From positions 45,391 to 109,390 of the forward strand of contig SCUE01000024.1 of NCBI GenBank assembly GCA_004297775.1: a stretch of DNA of 64,000 nt, in the 5' to 3' direction. Made by a program: the position numbers and the translations under genes. Within the stretch, counting starts at the first letter, position 1, and the number at the start of each line of letters is the position of its first letter. The stretch is from Chloroflexota bacterium (GTDB lineage: Bacteria > Chloroflexota > UBA6077 > FW602-bin22). Below are positions 8,510-18,544 of this stretch, in pieces. The notes under the pieces were generated by a model. That model was not told where the DNA came from. It worked only from the letters and a program-made list of their open reading frames with translations, and searched no databases.

Positions 8510-8717
8510 GACCTGGCATGGCTGGCGCTGCCAGTGAAACTTAGGTGTCACTGCGAATCCGAATCTCACGGTGGGTGCTCGCTATCCGAGACCTTGGGCG
8601 GCGAGTCGCCGGCTTTCCGAGGAGCCGACGGGCGCATGGTGATGGTCGACTGCGCGCGTGTCAACTTCGTTGAGCATCGTCAGGATCTACTTGGTAAGCA
8701 GCGAGCACCCATCGACT

Positions 8718-8762
8718 GATCGAGAAGCGCGAACGGGGTCGGTGAGGTTCTGGGATGCCAGT
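8718..8762 (+). pseudogene. Remnant of a second VapB/VapC junction
   Basis: About 45 bases closely match the junction at 7243-7288, where the antitoxin ends and the toxin begins. Shared landmarks are the codons for the IEEREQG tail and the toxin start that reads V-x-F-W-D-A-S. A base is missing next to the toxin start and the reading frame soon leaves the PIN pattern. It is a decayed duplicate, not a working gene. Confidence 0.5.
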
Positions 8763-8905
8763 TACCCCGCGCACCTTGAGGACTCCCGGCATCGTCGCTT
8801 TGAGTCCTATACCGAAACCCATGGTCTGTACTGGACCTGGTCGCACGGCCACGCGACGTCGACGAACGTTCTCGTGATTTCGTGCTTCGATCGAGAGGAG
8901 GACTG

Positions 8906-9073
8906 ATGGCTGAGCGAGGGAGCTATCGCACCTTGGGCGACATTACCATAGATGACCCGGCTGAAGTTGCGAGTGTCAACCAGTTGGAAGCTGACGCGGA
9001 CCTCGAGCTTGTACGCCGCGATCGGCGAAGAAATCGGCGTCCGCCGGCGGAAGAGTCGTTCATGTGTGGGTGA
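8906..9073 (+). CDS. Short hypothetical ORF in a chain of overlapping small frames
   Basis: A 55-residue frame with a good ribosome binding site (GAGAGGAGG) before ATG 8906. Its ATG overlaps the stop of an upstream frame (8658-8906, 82 residues, whose middle carries the VapC-like VRFWDAS remnant), and its own stop at 9073 overlaps GTG 9070 of another 38-residue frame that ends at 9186 and reads NRIEQARLAELAERDN. None of the three matches a family I know. The chain leads into the broken ATPase below, so these may be frameshifted parts of one former N-terminal region. Confidence 0.3.
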   Translation: MAERGSYRTLGDITIDDPAEVASVNQLEADADLELVRRDRRRNRRPPAEESFMCG

Positions 9074-9157
9074 ATCGTATCGAGCAGGCTCGCCTGGCCG
9101 AACTCGCCGAACGCGACAACGTCAGTGTGAATGTCGCGGCGAAGCGAATGATTGTGA

Positions 9158-9484
9158 AGGCGCTCACGACTTCGGCAACCGATTAGGCACGCTGATCTCG
9201 ACGCGGATGCCGGCGCGATCCGGCACTCACTTGAGGCCGGTGCGACTGGGACGAGCGACAATCGTGGGTGGGGGTTCGAGACGATCATCGAAGAGGCTGG
9301 GCGCACGGGTCGCGGCGAGTTGACCATCCGTTCCGGCCGTGGCGCGGGCAGGGTGCAGATCGTCGGCGCATCGCGGCGTCCGATGTTCAGGAACGATAAT
9401 GCCGAGATTCGCGGCACGCTGGCGCAGTTGCGCATCCGAGCCGAGCAGACCGATGATTCTCTGAGAGTGGATTCGACGCCATGA
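9158..9484 (+). pseudogene. C-terminal fragment of a GHKL (HATPase) protein
   Basis: The open frame has no start codon until deep inside, yet reads a clear GHKL ATPase C-terminal half: AIRHSLEAGATGTSDNRGWG, then FETIIEEAGRTGRGELTIRS, the G-box and the following strand. Anti-sigma-like ATPases with this end are commonly encoded just before a DUF4325 protein, and here the stop overlaps the DUF4325 ATG (ATGA). Stops in frame at 9128, 9149 and 9155 cut off the N-terminal half. The ATP-binding N-box is not found upstream in any frame, so the gene is probably dead or the sequence contains errors. Confidence 0.55.
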
Positions 9485-9816
9485 CGGCTCTTCGGTACTG
9501 GCTGGGGCAGCACGGCCAGGTGTTCGGCGCGCGCGAACGCGCCGCGGTTATTCGACGAGAGATCTGCCGCGTGGTGTCAGAGACGCCGGCGACGGATGAG
9601 GTCGTCCTCGACTTCGACGGAGTGCGCGCGTCCGGCTTTTCCTTCGCCGACGAGGTTGTCGCGAAACTCTCGCTCGATCTTCCTGGCCAGCGCATTGTTG
9701 TCGCCAACGCCAACGAGCAGATTCTGTATCCCGTGGCGCAGATGCTCCGAAGACGTGTCCTCAGTGCCACTATCGAGAACGCGGACGGCACGCGCGTTGA
9801 GTTCGCCCGCGACTGA
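9481..9816 (+). CDS. STAS-like DUF4325 protein
   Basis: A 111-residue protein with the DUF4325 signature: RERAAVIRREICRV helix, then EVVLDFDGVRASGFSFADEV, in which the LDF.GV and SFADE blocks are diagnostic, and the final strand RIVVANANEQI. The fold resembles STAS domains of anti-anti-sigma factors. In other genomes these proteins pair with a GHKL ATPase, and the pair has been proposed to regulate or to belong to defence loci. Here the ATPase upstream is broken while this gene is intact. ATG 9481 overlaps the upstream stop. Confidence 0.75.
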   Translation: MTALRYWLGQHGQVFGARERAAVIRREICRVVSETPATDEVVLDFDGVRASGFSFADEVVAKLSLDLPGQRIVVANANEQILYPVAQMLRRRVLSATIENADGTRVEFARD

Positions 9817-9826
9817 ATAATTGGGC

Positions 9827-11161
9827 TCAGCTTCCCTCGGCGATTCGGTACGCCTGATCGAGTAAATCGATCGGGTGGATGACGTCCATGGTGAGGCCGC
9901 GCTTGCGGATCCCGGCCGCGATCTGGATGATGCAGCCGGGGTTCGGCGCGATCACGGCGTCGGCGCCCGTTTCGACGATCGCGTCCATCTTCAGTTCGAG
10001 TAACTGGTTCGCCATCTCGGGCTGGGTGATGTTGTAGATCCCGGCTGAACCGCAGCAGAAGTCGGACTCGCGCATCTCGACCAGCTTGATGCCCGGAATC
10101 GCCTTGATGAGCGCGCGCGGCTGCTCGCGAATCTTCTGTCCGTGGGCCAGATGGCAGGCGTCCTGGTACGTCACGACGCGGTCGATTCGCCCGAGCGGTC
10201 CGCGCGGACCGATCGCGGCGATGAATTCATTGATATCGCGTATCCGGCCAGCGAACTCGTGGGCGCGCTCGCGCCAGATTGGATCATCATCGAGGAGTTC
10301 GCCGTACTCTTTCAGCGTCGATCCGCAGCCGGCCGCGTTGATGATGTAGACGGACGCGCCCGTGCGCTCGAATTCAACGATGTTGTGGCGGGCCAATTGG
10401 CGGGCCCGGTCGCGTTCGCCGGCGTGGACGTGCAGCGCGCCACAGCACTTCTGGCCGCGTGGAACGATGATCTCGCAACCGTTCCGCGCCAGGACGCGCA
10501 GCGTCGCCTCGTTCGTCGTGTCGAAGAAGCGCGCCGCGATACAGCCGGAAATGAACGCGACACGATGGGTTGGCGCGCCGTCGGTCGGTATGACGTGTTC
10601 CGGCAGCCGAGCGGCGATGAACCCGCCTGGCAAGTCCGGCAGCATCGACTCCATCTCGCCAAGCTTCTTGAACGGCCCCGGCAAGATCTTCAGCAGGCCG
10701 GAGCCTCGGACGACCTTCTGGAGGCCGCTCTTCTGGTAGACGCGTGTCGCTGTGCCGGCGGCATCAAGCGCCGCGTTCGACGTGAAGATCCCGCCGAGGA
10801 CGACCTGGCGGGTGACCTTCTCGCCCATCTCGGTCGCGCGGATCTCGGCCCGCGCTGCCTCGATCAGCCGCCCGTAGTCGACGCCCGAGGGGCAGGCGGT
10901 CTCGCAAGCGCGGCAATCGAGGCAGCGGTACATGTGAAGACGAAACCTCGGATCGTCGGCCGCGATCCGTCCCTCGCTGAACGCCCGGATCTGGTAAATC
11001 CGTCCGCGCGGAGAGTCGAGCTCGTTGCCGAGCAGGCGGTAGGTCGGACAGAAATCGAGGCAGAGGCCGCAATGGACGCATCGCTTGATGACGTCGCGCG
11101 GCACTTCCAGGCGCGGGTTCGCGTGTGCTTTCACGGGTGGGTTACTCGTGGTCGCGCTCAC
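9827..11161 (-). CDS. glcF: Glycolate oxidase iron-sulfur subunit
   Basis: A 444-residue protein that passes electrons from the flavin subunits. Two ferredoxin motifs are present, C28xxC31xxC34xxxC38P and C80xxC83xxC86xxxC90P, followed by two CCG domains (GQKCCGALH and SDFCCGSAG) of the heterodisulfide-reductase type. ATG 11161 overlaps the stop of glcE (ATGA). It is the last gene of a glcD-glcE-glcF operon on the minus strand. The complex oxidises glycolate, or D-lactate in close relatives, at the membrane. Length and motif order are normal for GlcF. Confidence 0.92.
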   Translation of the reverse strand: MSATTSNPPVKAHANPRLEVPRDVIKRCVHCGLCLDFCPTYRLLGNELDSPRGRIYQIRAFSEGRIAADDPRFRLHMYRCLDCRACETACPSGVDYGRLIEAARAEIRATEMGEKVTRQVVLGGIFTSNAALDAAGTATRVYQKSGLQKVVRGSGLLKILPGPFKKLGEMESMLPDLPGGFIAARLPEHVIPTDGAPTHRVAFISGCIAARFFDTTNEATLRVLARNGCEIIVPRGQKCCGALHVHAGERDRARQLARHNIVEFERTGASVYIINAAGCGSTLKEYGELLDDDPIWRERAHEFAGRIRDINEFIAAIGPRGPLGRIDRVVTYQDACHLAHGQKIREQPRALIKAIPGIKLVEMRESDFCCGSAGIYNITQPEMANQLLELKMDAIVETGADAVIAPNPGCIIQIAAGIRKRGLTMDVIHPIDLLDQAYRIAEGS

Positions 11162-12423
11162 AGGCGACCCAGGAAACGACCGGGCGCCATGACACCGGCC
11201 GGGTCGTAGGTCGTCTTCAAGCGTCGCGCGATCTCCTGACTGTTGCCCGGCTCGCCGAACACGTCAATCTCGCGCTTCACGTCGAGCGGGCACTCCTCGA
11301 CGACGAGTGTGCCGAGATGTTCGCGCAATGCCGCGCGAAGCGCGCGGATCGCCTCGAGCGCGCGCGGACTTTCGCCGAGTCCAACCCGGATAACACCAAC
11401 TCCGGCGCTGGCCCAAAGTGTTACCGGCAGGTCGTGGCGGCCCGCCACGACCTCGGCCGTTTCACACGCCCAGGCGATCTGTCCGATCGGCACGGCTACG
11501 CGCGCCAGCGTTCCGCCATCAGCGATCTCGGGTCCCCGGCGCGCGGCGGACCATGCGTCGCGCGCGGCAACATCATCCAACGGGTCGACGCCGGTCGCCC
11601 CCTCGTCGCGCGCGAACGCGGACAGGTCGTCGACCATCCGCGCGACCGGCCTCGGGAATCCCGCCACATGGGCGAGGAACAGAATGCCTCGGTCGTCTCG
11701 CGTCAGCTCGATGGCGCTCGGCGTCAGCGGCGAGCGAAGGACGCGGTACGTTGCCCGAGCCGCCGCCCGATAGTCGGCGAACCGGGCCGCGATCGTCCGC
11801 TCGACGTCGGGGAAAGGCGCAACCTTCAATGTAACTTCGGTGATGACCGCCAGCGTGCCGAACGACCCGACGTACAGCTTATTCAGGTCGTAGCCGGTGA
11901 CGTTCTTGACGACCTTGCCGCCGGCCTTCGCCACGACGCCGTCGGTCGTCGCGACCCGCGTACCGAGCAGGGAGTCGCGAACCGTGCCGTGGCGGAGCCG
12001 AAGCGGTCCGCTCGCGTTGGCCGCGATGACGCCGCCGATCGTCGATCCGTGGCGAGCATCCGGATCGAGCGGTAGGAACTGGCGGCGCTCGGCCAGCGTG
12101 GCCTGGACCCGCGCGAGCGGCGTCCCGGCTCGGACGGTGATCGTCAGATCGGCCGGCTCGTACTCGACGATGCCAGACATCTCGGCGGTCGAAAGCGCCA
12201 CGTCATACGCGCGCGGCACGTTGCCGATGTGCAGTCGCGTGCCGCCGCCACGCGGGATGACGGCGAATCGTTCTCGGGACGCCCATGCCAGCGCCTCGCC
12301 GCATTCGTTTTCGTTTGCCGGCTCGATTGCGTACCGCGGCGCGATCCCATCGACGGTGTTCGCCCGTGAACCCTTCTTGCCGAGTTCTTTGACGTCGGGC
12401 CGAGCTCCGGTTGCCACCGCCAT
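11158..12423 (-). CDS. glcE: Glycolate oxidase FAD-binding subunit GlcE
   Basis: A 421-residue protein with the PCMH-type FAD-binding domain: FAVIPRGGGTRLHIGN and DPDARHGSTIGGVIAANASG give the two FAD-contact loops, and GKVVKNVTGYDLNKLYVGSF is the usual GlcE block. The C-terminal end CPLDVKREIDVFG and DPAGVMAPGRF matches the family. It lies 7 bases after glcD and overlaps glcF by 4 bases. GlcE has no catalytic histidine and acts as the second flavin-type subunit of the glycolate oxidase complex. Confidence 0.92.
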   Translation of the reverse strand: MAVATGARPDVKELGKKGSRANTVDGIAPRYAIEPANENECGEALAWASRERFAVIPRGGGTRLHIGNVPRAYDVALSTAEMSGIVEYEPADLTITVRAGTPLARVQATLAERRQFLPLDPDARHGSTIGGVIAANASGPLRLRHGTVRDSLLGTRVATTDGVVAKAGGKVVKNVTGYDLNKLYVGSFGTLAVITEVTLKVAPFPDVERTIAARFADYRAAARATYRVLRSPLTPSAIELTRDDRGILFLAHVAGFPRPVARMVDDLSAFARDEGATGVDPLDDVAARDAWSAARRGPEIADGGTLARVAVPIGQIAWACETAEVVAGRHDLPVTLWASAGVGVIRVGLGESPRALEAIRALRAALREHLGTLVVEECPLDVKREIDVFGEPGNSQEIARRLKTTYDPAGVMAPGRFLGRL

Positions 12424-12430
12424 CAGCCGC

Positions 12431-13903
12431 CTACCAGCCCACCAGGACGGCGCGACCGTGGCGGGTTTCCGTCACGTCGACACATCCGCCCGGCGTCGGG
12501 ATCACCTTGCCCGGATTGCAGAGGCCCCGCGGATCCCATGCCCGCTTCACGCGGCGCATCACGTCGAGATCGGCCTCGCGGTAGACGAGCGGCATGAGAT
12601 CGCGCTTCTCGACCCCGATGCCGTGCTCGCCGGTCAACGCGCCGCCGGCGTCGGCGCAGATCTTCAGGATTTCGGCGCCGATCTGCCGGGCGAGATCCAT
12701 CTGCCCGGGAATGTCGCCATCGAACAAGCAGAGCGGATGGAGATTGCCATCGCCGGCATGGAACACGTTCGCCACCCGCAGTCCGTACTTCTCCGACACG
12801 GCCTTGATTCCCCGCAGCACCTCGGGCAAGCGAGTGCGAGGGATGACGCCATCCATCACGTAGAAGTCGGGCGAGATTCTGCCCATTGCGCTGAAGGCGT
12901 TCTTTCGGCCGGCCCAGAGCAACTGGCGCTCGCGTGCCGACTGCGCGACGCGGACCTCGCGCGCGCGGTTCCGGCCGCAGATCGCGCGGATGCCCTCGAT
13001 CTGATCCTCCATGCCCTCGCGCATGCCTTCGAGTTCGACGAGCAGGACCGCGCCGGCATCGGTTGGGTACCCCGCCCGCGTCGCCTGTTCGACCGCCTGG
13101 AGCGATAGCTGGTCCATCATTTCGAGCGCGGCCGGGATGACGCCGGAGGCGATGATGTCCGAGACGGTCTGCGAGGCGTCCTCGACCGTCTCGAAGACGC
13201 CGAGCAGCGTCTTGACTTCCTCGGTCACGGGCGTGATCTTGACGATGACCTTCGTGACGATACCCATCGTGCCCTCGGAGCCGCAGAAGAGTCCGGTCAG
13301 GTCGTAGCCCGGCGCGTCGACGGCTTTCCCACCGGTGTGAATGATCTCGCCGTCGGGGGTGACGATTTCGAGGCCGAGGACGTGGTTCACCGTCACGCCA
13401 TACATAAGGGTGTGGGGTCCGCCCGAGTTCTCACCGACGTTGCCGCCGATCGTCGAAGCCTTCTGGCTGGACGGATCGGGCACGTAGTAGAGGCCGTCGC
13501 GCGCCAAAGCGTTCGAAATATGGAGATTGACGACGCCCGGCTCGACGATCGCGCGCATGTTCTCGAGATCGATTTCGAGGATCCGATTCAGCTTCGAGAA
13601 TCCGATGACGACACCGCCATCGAGCGGAATCGAACCGCCGGAGAGTCCGGTCCCCGCGCCGCGGGCAACATACGGGACGCTCTCGCGAATGCAGAGCCGT
13701 ACGATCGCGGCGACCTGCTCGGCGCTGCTGGGCAGCGCGACCGCGTCCGGCGCGGCCTGGTCGACCGAGGCATCGTACTCATAGATCATCAGGTCGTAGT
13801 CGTCCCAGAGGACGCTCTCCGCTCCGACGATCTCGATCAGCCGCTCGGCCAGCGCGCGCCGCTCAGCCATCGTTCGGCGAGGGCGCGGCTTCACGTCGTG
13901 CAT
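12431..13903 (-). CDS. glcD: Glycolate oxidase FAD-linked catalytic subunit GlcD
   Basis: A 490-residue member of the FAD-linked oxidase family. The FAD loop VARGAGTGLSGGSIPLDGG and the NVGENSGGPHTLMYG block are complete, and the C-terminal active-site segment reads LTGEHGIGVEKRD. The last residues DPRGLCNPGKVIPT are typical. It is the first gene of glcDEF and probably carries the operon promoter in the 220-base gap upstream, where I saw no clear consensus. The complex oxidises glycolate to glyoxylate; D-lactate dehydrogenase is the alternative assignment. Confidence 0.92.
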   Translation of the reverse strand: MHDVKPRPRRTMAERRALAERLIEIVGAESVLWDDYDLMIYEYDASVDQAAPDAVALPSSAEQVAAIVRLCIRESVPYVARGAGTGLSGGSIPLDGGVVIGFSKLNRILEIDLENMRAIVEPGVVNLHISNALARDGLYYVPDPSSQKASTIGGNVGENSGGPHTLMYGVTVNHVLGLEIVTPDGEIIHTGGKAVDAPGYDLTGLFCGSEGTMGIVTKVIVKITPVTEEVKTLLGVFETVEDASQTVSDIIASGVIPAALEMMDQLSLQAVEQATRAGYPTDAGAVLLVELEGMREGMEDQIEGIRAICGRNRAREVRVAQSARERQLLWAGRKNAFSAMGRISPDFYVMDGVIPRTRLPEVLRGIKAVSEKYGLRVANVFHAGDGNLHPLCLFDGDIPGQMDLARQIGAEILKICADAGGALTGEHGIGVEKRDLMPLVYREADLDVMRRVKRAWDPRGLCNPGKVIPTPGGCVDVTETRHGRAVLVGW

Positions 13904-14126
13904 GGGCCGAAGTATATGGCCGCGATTGCGCCGTTCCGATCGGGGGGACTGCCGATTCGGACGGTGAACGCGACGCGATCACCGTCCGCCGATCCCTGGG
14001 AGTCCGAGGGCGAAGCCGTCGGCGAAAAGAAAGATCCAGGGGCGTTGGGGGCGAAGCCACCAGGCGAAACACATCAATCCTTTCGAAGGCGGGCGATATC
14101 CGCTGTCGGGCGATAGACTGAACGCG

Positions 14127-14546
14127 ATGGCCTTCATTCCGCGGCGTCCGACCGGCAAGGAGACCTTTCTCGCGGCCGCGATCGCGGCGATTCTGTCGAT
14201 CGTGGTCGCGCTATCGGCCTCGATCATCGCCACGCCGATCCTCGAAGGCCAGATCCAGCAGTTGCTGCCCGATCCGGGGATGCTACCGATTGTCTTCACG
14301 GCGCTTGGCATTTGCCTGCTCGGCGCATTCCTCGCGCGCGCCCTGTTTGGGCGGTCCGACGCGACGCGCATCGTCGGGTTCACGTGCATCGTCCTCGGCG
14401 TCCTCACGGCGATGCCGGCGCTGTTCGGCGCCGTGCCCGGCCTCATCTACGTGACTGTGCCGCGAAACATCATCGTCGGCCTGATGGCGGCGCTGCTCCT
14501 GCCGCGCCTTCTTCTGCGAGGGGACGACCAGGGAATGTTCAGCTAG
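14127..14546 (+). CDS. Small membrane protein of unknown function
   Basis: A 139-residue protein with four hydrophobic segments (about residues 17-36, 52-72, 80-100 and 105-128) and no soluble domain. I do not recognise the family. ATG 14127 begins 24 bases after a purine-rich stretch without a strong ribosome binding site. The stop overlaps the stop of the convergent acyl-CoA ligase gene by four bases (CTAG). Nothing near it suggests a role. Confidence 0.6.
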   Translation: MAFIPRRPTGKETFLAAAIAAILSIVVALSASIIATPILEGQIQQLLPDPGMLPIVFTALGICLLGAFLARALFGRSDATRIVGFTCIVLGVLTAMPALFGAVPGLIYVTVPRNIIVGLMAALLLPRLLLRGDDQGMFS

Positions 14547-16075
14547 CCGAGCGCGCCGGCGAGGAAGTCGTCCCGCAGGACGTGCTTCTGGACCTTCGCC
14601 ATCGCGTTGCGCGGCAGACCCGCGACGAACCGAACGACTCGTGGCTTCTTGTAGCTAGCCAGTCGGTCGCGACAGTAGGCGACGATGTCGTCTTCCGTCG
14701 CGGCGTCCGCGGCTGTCGGCACGATCACGGCAACGACCCGCTCGCCGAACTCCGGGTCCGGCGCGCCGAACACGGCTGCCTCGGCGACCGAAGGGTGAGT
14801 GACGAGGACTTCTTCGATCTCGCGCGGATAGATGTTGAAACCGCCGCTGATGATCAGTTCGCGAGCGCGACCAGAGATCGTGATGTAGCCGTCGGACGAG
14901 CGCCAACCCAGGTCGCCGGTATTGAACCATCCCTCGGCGTCGAACGCCTCGGCCGTGGCGGCTTCGTTGTCCCAGTAGCCGGCGAACACGTGTGGACCGC
15001 GCACCTGAATCTCGCCGGGCGCCTCGTCGTCGATTGGCCGTCGAGACACGACATCGACGATCCGCGCTTCCTGACCGGGGAACGGCTGACCGACCGTGCC
15101 AGCGCGCCGCTCGCCGACGTACGGATTCGTCGTGTTCATGATCGTCTCGGTCATGCCGTACCGTTCGAGGATCGGCTGGCCGAAGAGTTCCGCGAACTCC
15201 TCGAACGTCTGGACCGCCAAAGGCGCCGAACCGGACACGTACAGCCGAAGTGGCGGCGGTGTGACTGCGCGCTGCCGCGCCTCGGCGATGAGGCGCGTGT
15301 ACATCGTCGGCACGCCGAAGAACATCGTCGTCGCGCCGCCGGCGATCGTCGAGAGAGCGTCGCCGACCTCGAACCGCCGCCGCACATCGACCTCGGCGCC
15401 GGCGTACACGGTGCCGTGCAGGCCGACACAGAGGCCGTGCGCGTGGAAAAGCGGCAGGGCGAGCAGCAAGCGATCGGGCTCGGTCCAGTGCCAGGCCGTC
15501 GTCACGGCCCAGGCATTGGCGGCCAGATTCCGGTGCCGGATCATCGCCCCCTTGGCGCGCCCGGTTGTCCCGGAGGTGTAGCCAATGATGGCGACCGATT
15601 CCGGATCGGGCGCGATCGGCTCGACTGGTTTCGACGCCGCCAGGAATGCCGCGTCGTTCACGCCCGCGACCACGACGCGTTCGAGCATTGGCGGCATGCC
15701 TTCGGGCTCGTCGGCCAGGCGAGCGATCTCGACCTGACGCGCCTGATCGGTGACGCACAGGCGTGCGCCACTATCGCGCAGGATGTGCTGAAGTTCGACC
15801 CGCCGGTACTGCGTGTTGACGAGCACGACGATCGCGCCGGCCATGTGCGCGCCGAAGTACGCCGCGATGAAGTCCGGGCTGTTTTCGAGGAAGAGCGCGA
15901 TGCGATCGCCAGGTTCGATCCCGGTGGCGCGGTAGGCGCCGGCCCAGGCGGCCGCTGCGCTGCAAATCGCCGCGCGGGAGTACGTCGTGTCGTCGAAGTG
16001 AACCAGCGTCCGGTTCGGCGCACGGGCGGCGTGGTCGAGCAGCGCGGCGACGATCGACGTGTGGCGCATCGGCAC
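14543..16075 (-). CDS. Malonyl-CoA synthetase-like acyl-CoA ligase
   Basis: A 510-residue member of the adenylate-forming family. The P-loop-like motif Y166[10 protein letters not shown], the aromatic motif RYGMTET, the NTGDLG hinge and the late lysine in MAKVQKH are all present. The stretch [18 protein letters not shown] closely resembles malonyl-CoA synthetases (MatB and the ACSF3 group), which make malonyl-CoA from malonate. A related medium-chain or methylmalonate ligase is possible. The gene is divergent from acetyl-CoA synthetase, with 83 bases between them, so the two may share a regulatory region. Confidence 0.78.
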   Translation of the reverse strand: MPMRHTSIVAALLDHAARAPNRTLVHFDDTTYSRAAICSAAAAWAGAYRATGIEPGDRIALFLENSPDFIAAYFGAHMAGAIVVLVNTQYRRVELQHILRDSGARLCVTDQARQVEIARLADEPEGMPPMLERVVVAGVNDAAFLAASKPVEPIAPDPESVAIIGYTSGTTGRAKGAMIRHRNLAANAWAVTTAWHWTEPDRLLLALPLFHAHGLCVGLHGTVYAGAEVDVRRRFEVGDALSTIAGGATTMFFGVPTMYTRLIAEARQRAVTPPPLRLYVSGSAPLAVQTFEEFAELFGQPILERYGMTETIMNTTNPYVGERRAGTVGQPFPGQEARIVDVVSRRPIDDEAPGEIQVRGPHVFAGYWDNEAATAEAFDAEGWFNTGDLGWRSSDGYITISGRARELIISGGFNIYPREIEEVLVTHPSVAEAAVFGAPDPEFGERVVAVIVPTAADAATEDDIVAYCRDRLASYKKPRVVRFVAGLPRNAMAKVQKHVLRDDFLAGALG

Positions 16076-16158
16076 CCGAGTCTATCAAGCGATTTGCGCC
16101 GGACGCGCCGAGGCTCTCCGACTGGGTATCATTCCGCAACTTCGTCGCGGGAGGCCCC

Positions 16159-18150
16159 ATGTCGGACACGCCATCATCGAGCGGCATGATCTCGGCGCTG
16201 CTCCAGGAAGAACGACGTTTTCCGCCGCCGCCGGCGCTGGCAGCGACGGCGAACGGCAAGGCGGACCTGTATGAGCGGGCGGCCAAGGATCCGCTTGCGT
16301 TCTGGGCTGAGATGGCTGGTGGCATCGACTGGGCGACACCTTTCACGAAGGTGCTCGACTGGAATGTGCCCTGGGCGAAGTGGTTCGTCGGCGGCACGCT
16401 GAACGCGTCGGTGAGCTGCGTCGATCGGCACGCGCTCGGCGCTCGGCGGAACAAGGCCGCCCTGATCTGGGAAGGCGAACCGCATGTCGCCGGCAACCTC
16501 GGTGGTGAGACTCGAGTCCTGACCTACGGCGACCTCTATCGCGAGGTGAACCGGGCCGCCCACGCGATTCGCGCGCTCGGAATCGAGAAGGGCGATCGCG
16601 TCGCGATCTACATGCCAATGGTGCCCGAGGCGGCGATCGCGATGCTCGCCTGCGCTCGGCTCGGCGCCGCGCACACGGTCATCTTCGGTGGCTTCGCCCC
16701 CGAGGCGATTCGCGATCGCGTCAACGACTCGGGCGCGAAGCTCGTCATCACCGCTGACGGCGGATACCGTCGCGGCAACGTGATTCCTCTGTACGACAAC
16801 GTTGCCAAGGCCGTCGAGGGAACGCCGGGCGTCACGCACGTCCTGGTGCTGCGCCGAGTCGGCGAATCGGTCCGCCCGGTCACACTGACCCCCGGCCGCG
16901 ATGTCTGGTGGCACGATGCGCTCGACGCCGCGCCGCCGACGCCGCTCGAACCGGTGATGGTCGACGCGGAGCACCCGCTCTACATCCTCTATACGTCCGG
17001 GACGACCGGCAAGCCGAAGGGGATGCTGCACACGACCGGCGGCTATCTCGTCGGCACGATGGCGAGCGCGAAGTACGTCTTCGATCTGAAAGACGATGAT
17101 GTCTTCTGGTGTACCGCCGACGTCGGCTGGGTGACCGGACACAGCTATCTGGTCTACGGGCCGCTCGCGAACGGCGCGACCTGTGTCATGTATGAGGGCG
17201 CGCCGGACTGGCCGGATAAGGATCGCTTCTGGCAGATCATCGCCAAGTACCGCGTGTCAATCCTCTATACCGCCCCGACCGCGATTCGGTCGTTCATGCG
17301 GTTCGGCACCGACTATCCGAAGCGGCACGACATGTCGGCACTCCGGTTGCTCGGAACCGTTGGCGAACCGATCAACCCGGAGGCGTGGATCTGGTACCAC
17401 GAGAACATCGGCGGCGGTCGCTGTCCGATCGTCGATACATGGTGGCAGACCGAGACTGGCATGATTCTGATCACGCCACTGCCCGGCGTAACGACGACGA
17501 GGCCGGGTTCGGCCACGTTCGCTTTCCCCGGCATCGACGCCGATGTCGTCGATGAGAGTGGGCAGAGCGTGCCGCTCGGCTCGGGTGGATACCTCGTCCT
17601 GCGGCGACCGTGGCCAGCGATGGCCCGCACGCTCTGGGGCGACGACGAGCGGTTTCAGCAGACGTACTGGAGCCGGTTCCCGGGGCTGTACTTCACCGGC
17701 GACGGCGCTCGGCGTGACGAAGATGGGTATATCTGGCTGCTCGGACGCGTCGACGACGTGCTGAACGTCGCCGGACACCGAATCGGGACGATGGAGGTCG
17801 AAAGCGCGCTCGTGTCCCATCCGTCGGTCGCCGAAGCGGCCGTCATCGGCGTTGCTCACGAGATCAAGGGACAGGCGCTGGCGGCGTTCGTGACGCCGCG
17901 ATTCGGGATCACGCCGGACGACGCCCTGGCCGATACGCTAAAGAAGCACGTCGCGACGACCATTGGCGCGATCGCGCGTCCGGACCAGATCTACTTCACG
18001 GCCGAGCTTCCGAAGACGCGGTCGGCAAAGATCATGCGTCGTTTGCTGCGGGACATCGCCGAAGGGCGCGTCCTCGGCGATACGACGACCTTGACCGATC
18101 CGGCGGTGGTCGCGGATATCAGGGAGCGGTACGACCACTCCGAGGCGTAG
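16159..18150 (+). CDS. acs: Acetyl-CoA synthetase (AMP-forming)
   Basis: A 663-residue enzyme of standard length that converts acetate, ATP and CoA to acetyl-CoA. It has the N-terminal ACAS segment ([11 protein letters not shown]), the phosphate-binding motif from Y278 ([11 protein letters not shown]), the DTWWQTETG motif whose second tryptophan limits the acyl pocket to acetate-sized substrates, and the acetylatable lysine K624 in [17 protein letters not shown] lies upstream of ATG 16159. With the glycolate oxidase and MatB-like ligase it fits a small two- and three-carbon acid metabolism cluster. Confidence 0.93.
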   Translation: MSDTPSSSGMISALLQEERRFPPPPALAATANGKADLYERAAKDPLAFWAEMAGGIDWATPFTKVLDWNVPWAKWFVGGTLNASVSCVDRHALGARRNKAALIWEGEPHVAGNLGGETRVLTYGDLYREVNRAAHAIRALGIEKGDRVAIYMPMVPEAAIAMLACARLGAAHTVIFGGFAPEAIRDRVNDSGAKLVITADGGYRRGNVIPLYDNVAKAVEGTPGVTHVLVLRRVGESVRPVTLTPGRDVWWHDALDAAPPTPLEPVMVDAEHPLYILYTSGTTGKPKGMLHTTGGYLVGTMASAKYVFDLKDDDVFWCTADVGWVTGHSYLVYGPLANGATCVMYEGAPDWPDKDRFWQIIAKYRVSILYTAPTAIRSFMRFGTDYPKRHDMSALRLLGTVGEPINPEAWIWYHENIGGGRCPIVDTWWQTETGMILITPLPGVTTTRPGSATFAFPGIDADVVDESGQSVPLGSGGYLVLRRPWPAMARTLWGDDERFQQTYWSRFPGLYFTGDGARRDEDGYIWLLGRVDDVLNVAGHRIGTMEVESALVSHPSVAEAAVIGVAHEIKGQALAAFVTPRFGITPDDALADTLKKHVATTIGAIARPDQIYFTAELPKTRSAKIMRRLLRDIAEGRVLGDTTTLTDPAVVADIRERYDHSEA

Positions 18151-18199
18151 CGCGCGCTATCAAGCCGGCGATGACGAGGCGGTAGAGCGTCGCCCGCCG

Positions 18200-18535
18200 G
18201 TGTGCCACGCCTGTGGCGGTTCTCCCGTTGCCGAGTGCGAGCTCTGTCTGCAGCCGTACTGCGAGCGGCATCGCGGCGAGGCGCCGCGCCCGGAATGGTG
18301 CGCCGAGTGCGTCGCGAACGCTAAGGTCGAAGAATCGCTCTCGTGGAGCGTCTCCGGCTGCGCGCTCGGCTCCATCGGCGGGATTTTCATCCTCATTGTG
18401 CTGTGGATCGTCGCGCCGGCGGTCGCGACCGGTCCCGGCCGCGCTTTCGCGATCGTCGCGGTGTCGGCGCTCGCCACGGCGACCGCGCTGTACGCCGTCC
18501 GCCGTGCCCGGCTGGCGAAGCGGCGGCGGAGTTGA
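18200..18535 (+). CDS. Small protein with zinc-binding B-box-like motif and two membrane spans
   Basis: A 111-residue protein. The first 40 residues carry paired cysteines and a histidine (CHACG, CELC, YCERHRG, WCAEC), a B-box or similar zinc-binding arrangement. Two hydrophobic segments follow, near residues 55-75 and 80-98, with a basic C-terminal tail (RRARLAKRRRS). GTG 18200 is the only start in frame after a stop. It follows acs by 50 bases. Role unknown; such proteins may recruit partners to the membrane. Confidence 0.55.
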   Translation: MCHACGGSPVAECELCLQPYCERHRGEAPRPEWCAECVANAKVEESLSWSVSGCALGSIGGIFILIVLWIVAPAVATGPGRAFAIVAVSALATATALYAVRRARLAKRRRS

Positions 18536-18544
18536 TCGAGGCGC

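Noticed and set aside
13904..14126. Gap between glcD and the small membrane protein gene searched for promoter or RNA elements
   Set aside because: No consensus promoter, riboswitch-like or terminator structure could be recognised by eye.
14312..16189. A 625-codon open frame on the plus strand opposite the MatB-like gene
   Set aside because: It is antisense to a clear enzyme gene, is dominated by Arg, Asp, Val and Gly as expected for the complement of GC-rich coding DNA, and shows no domain.
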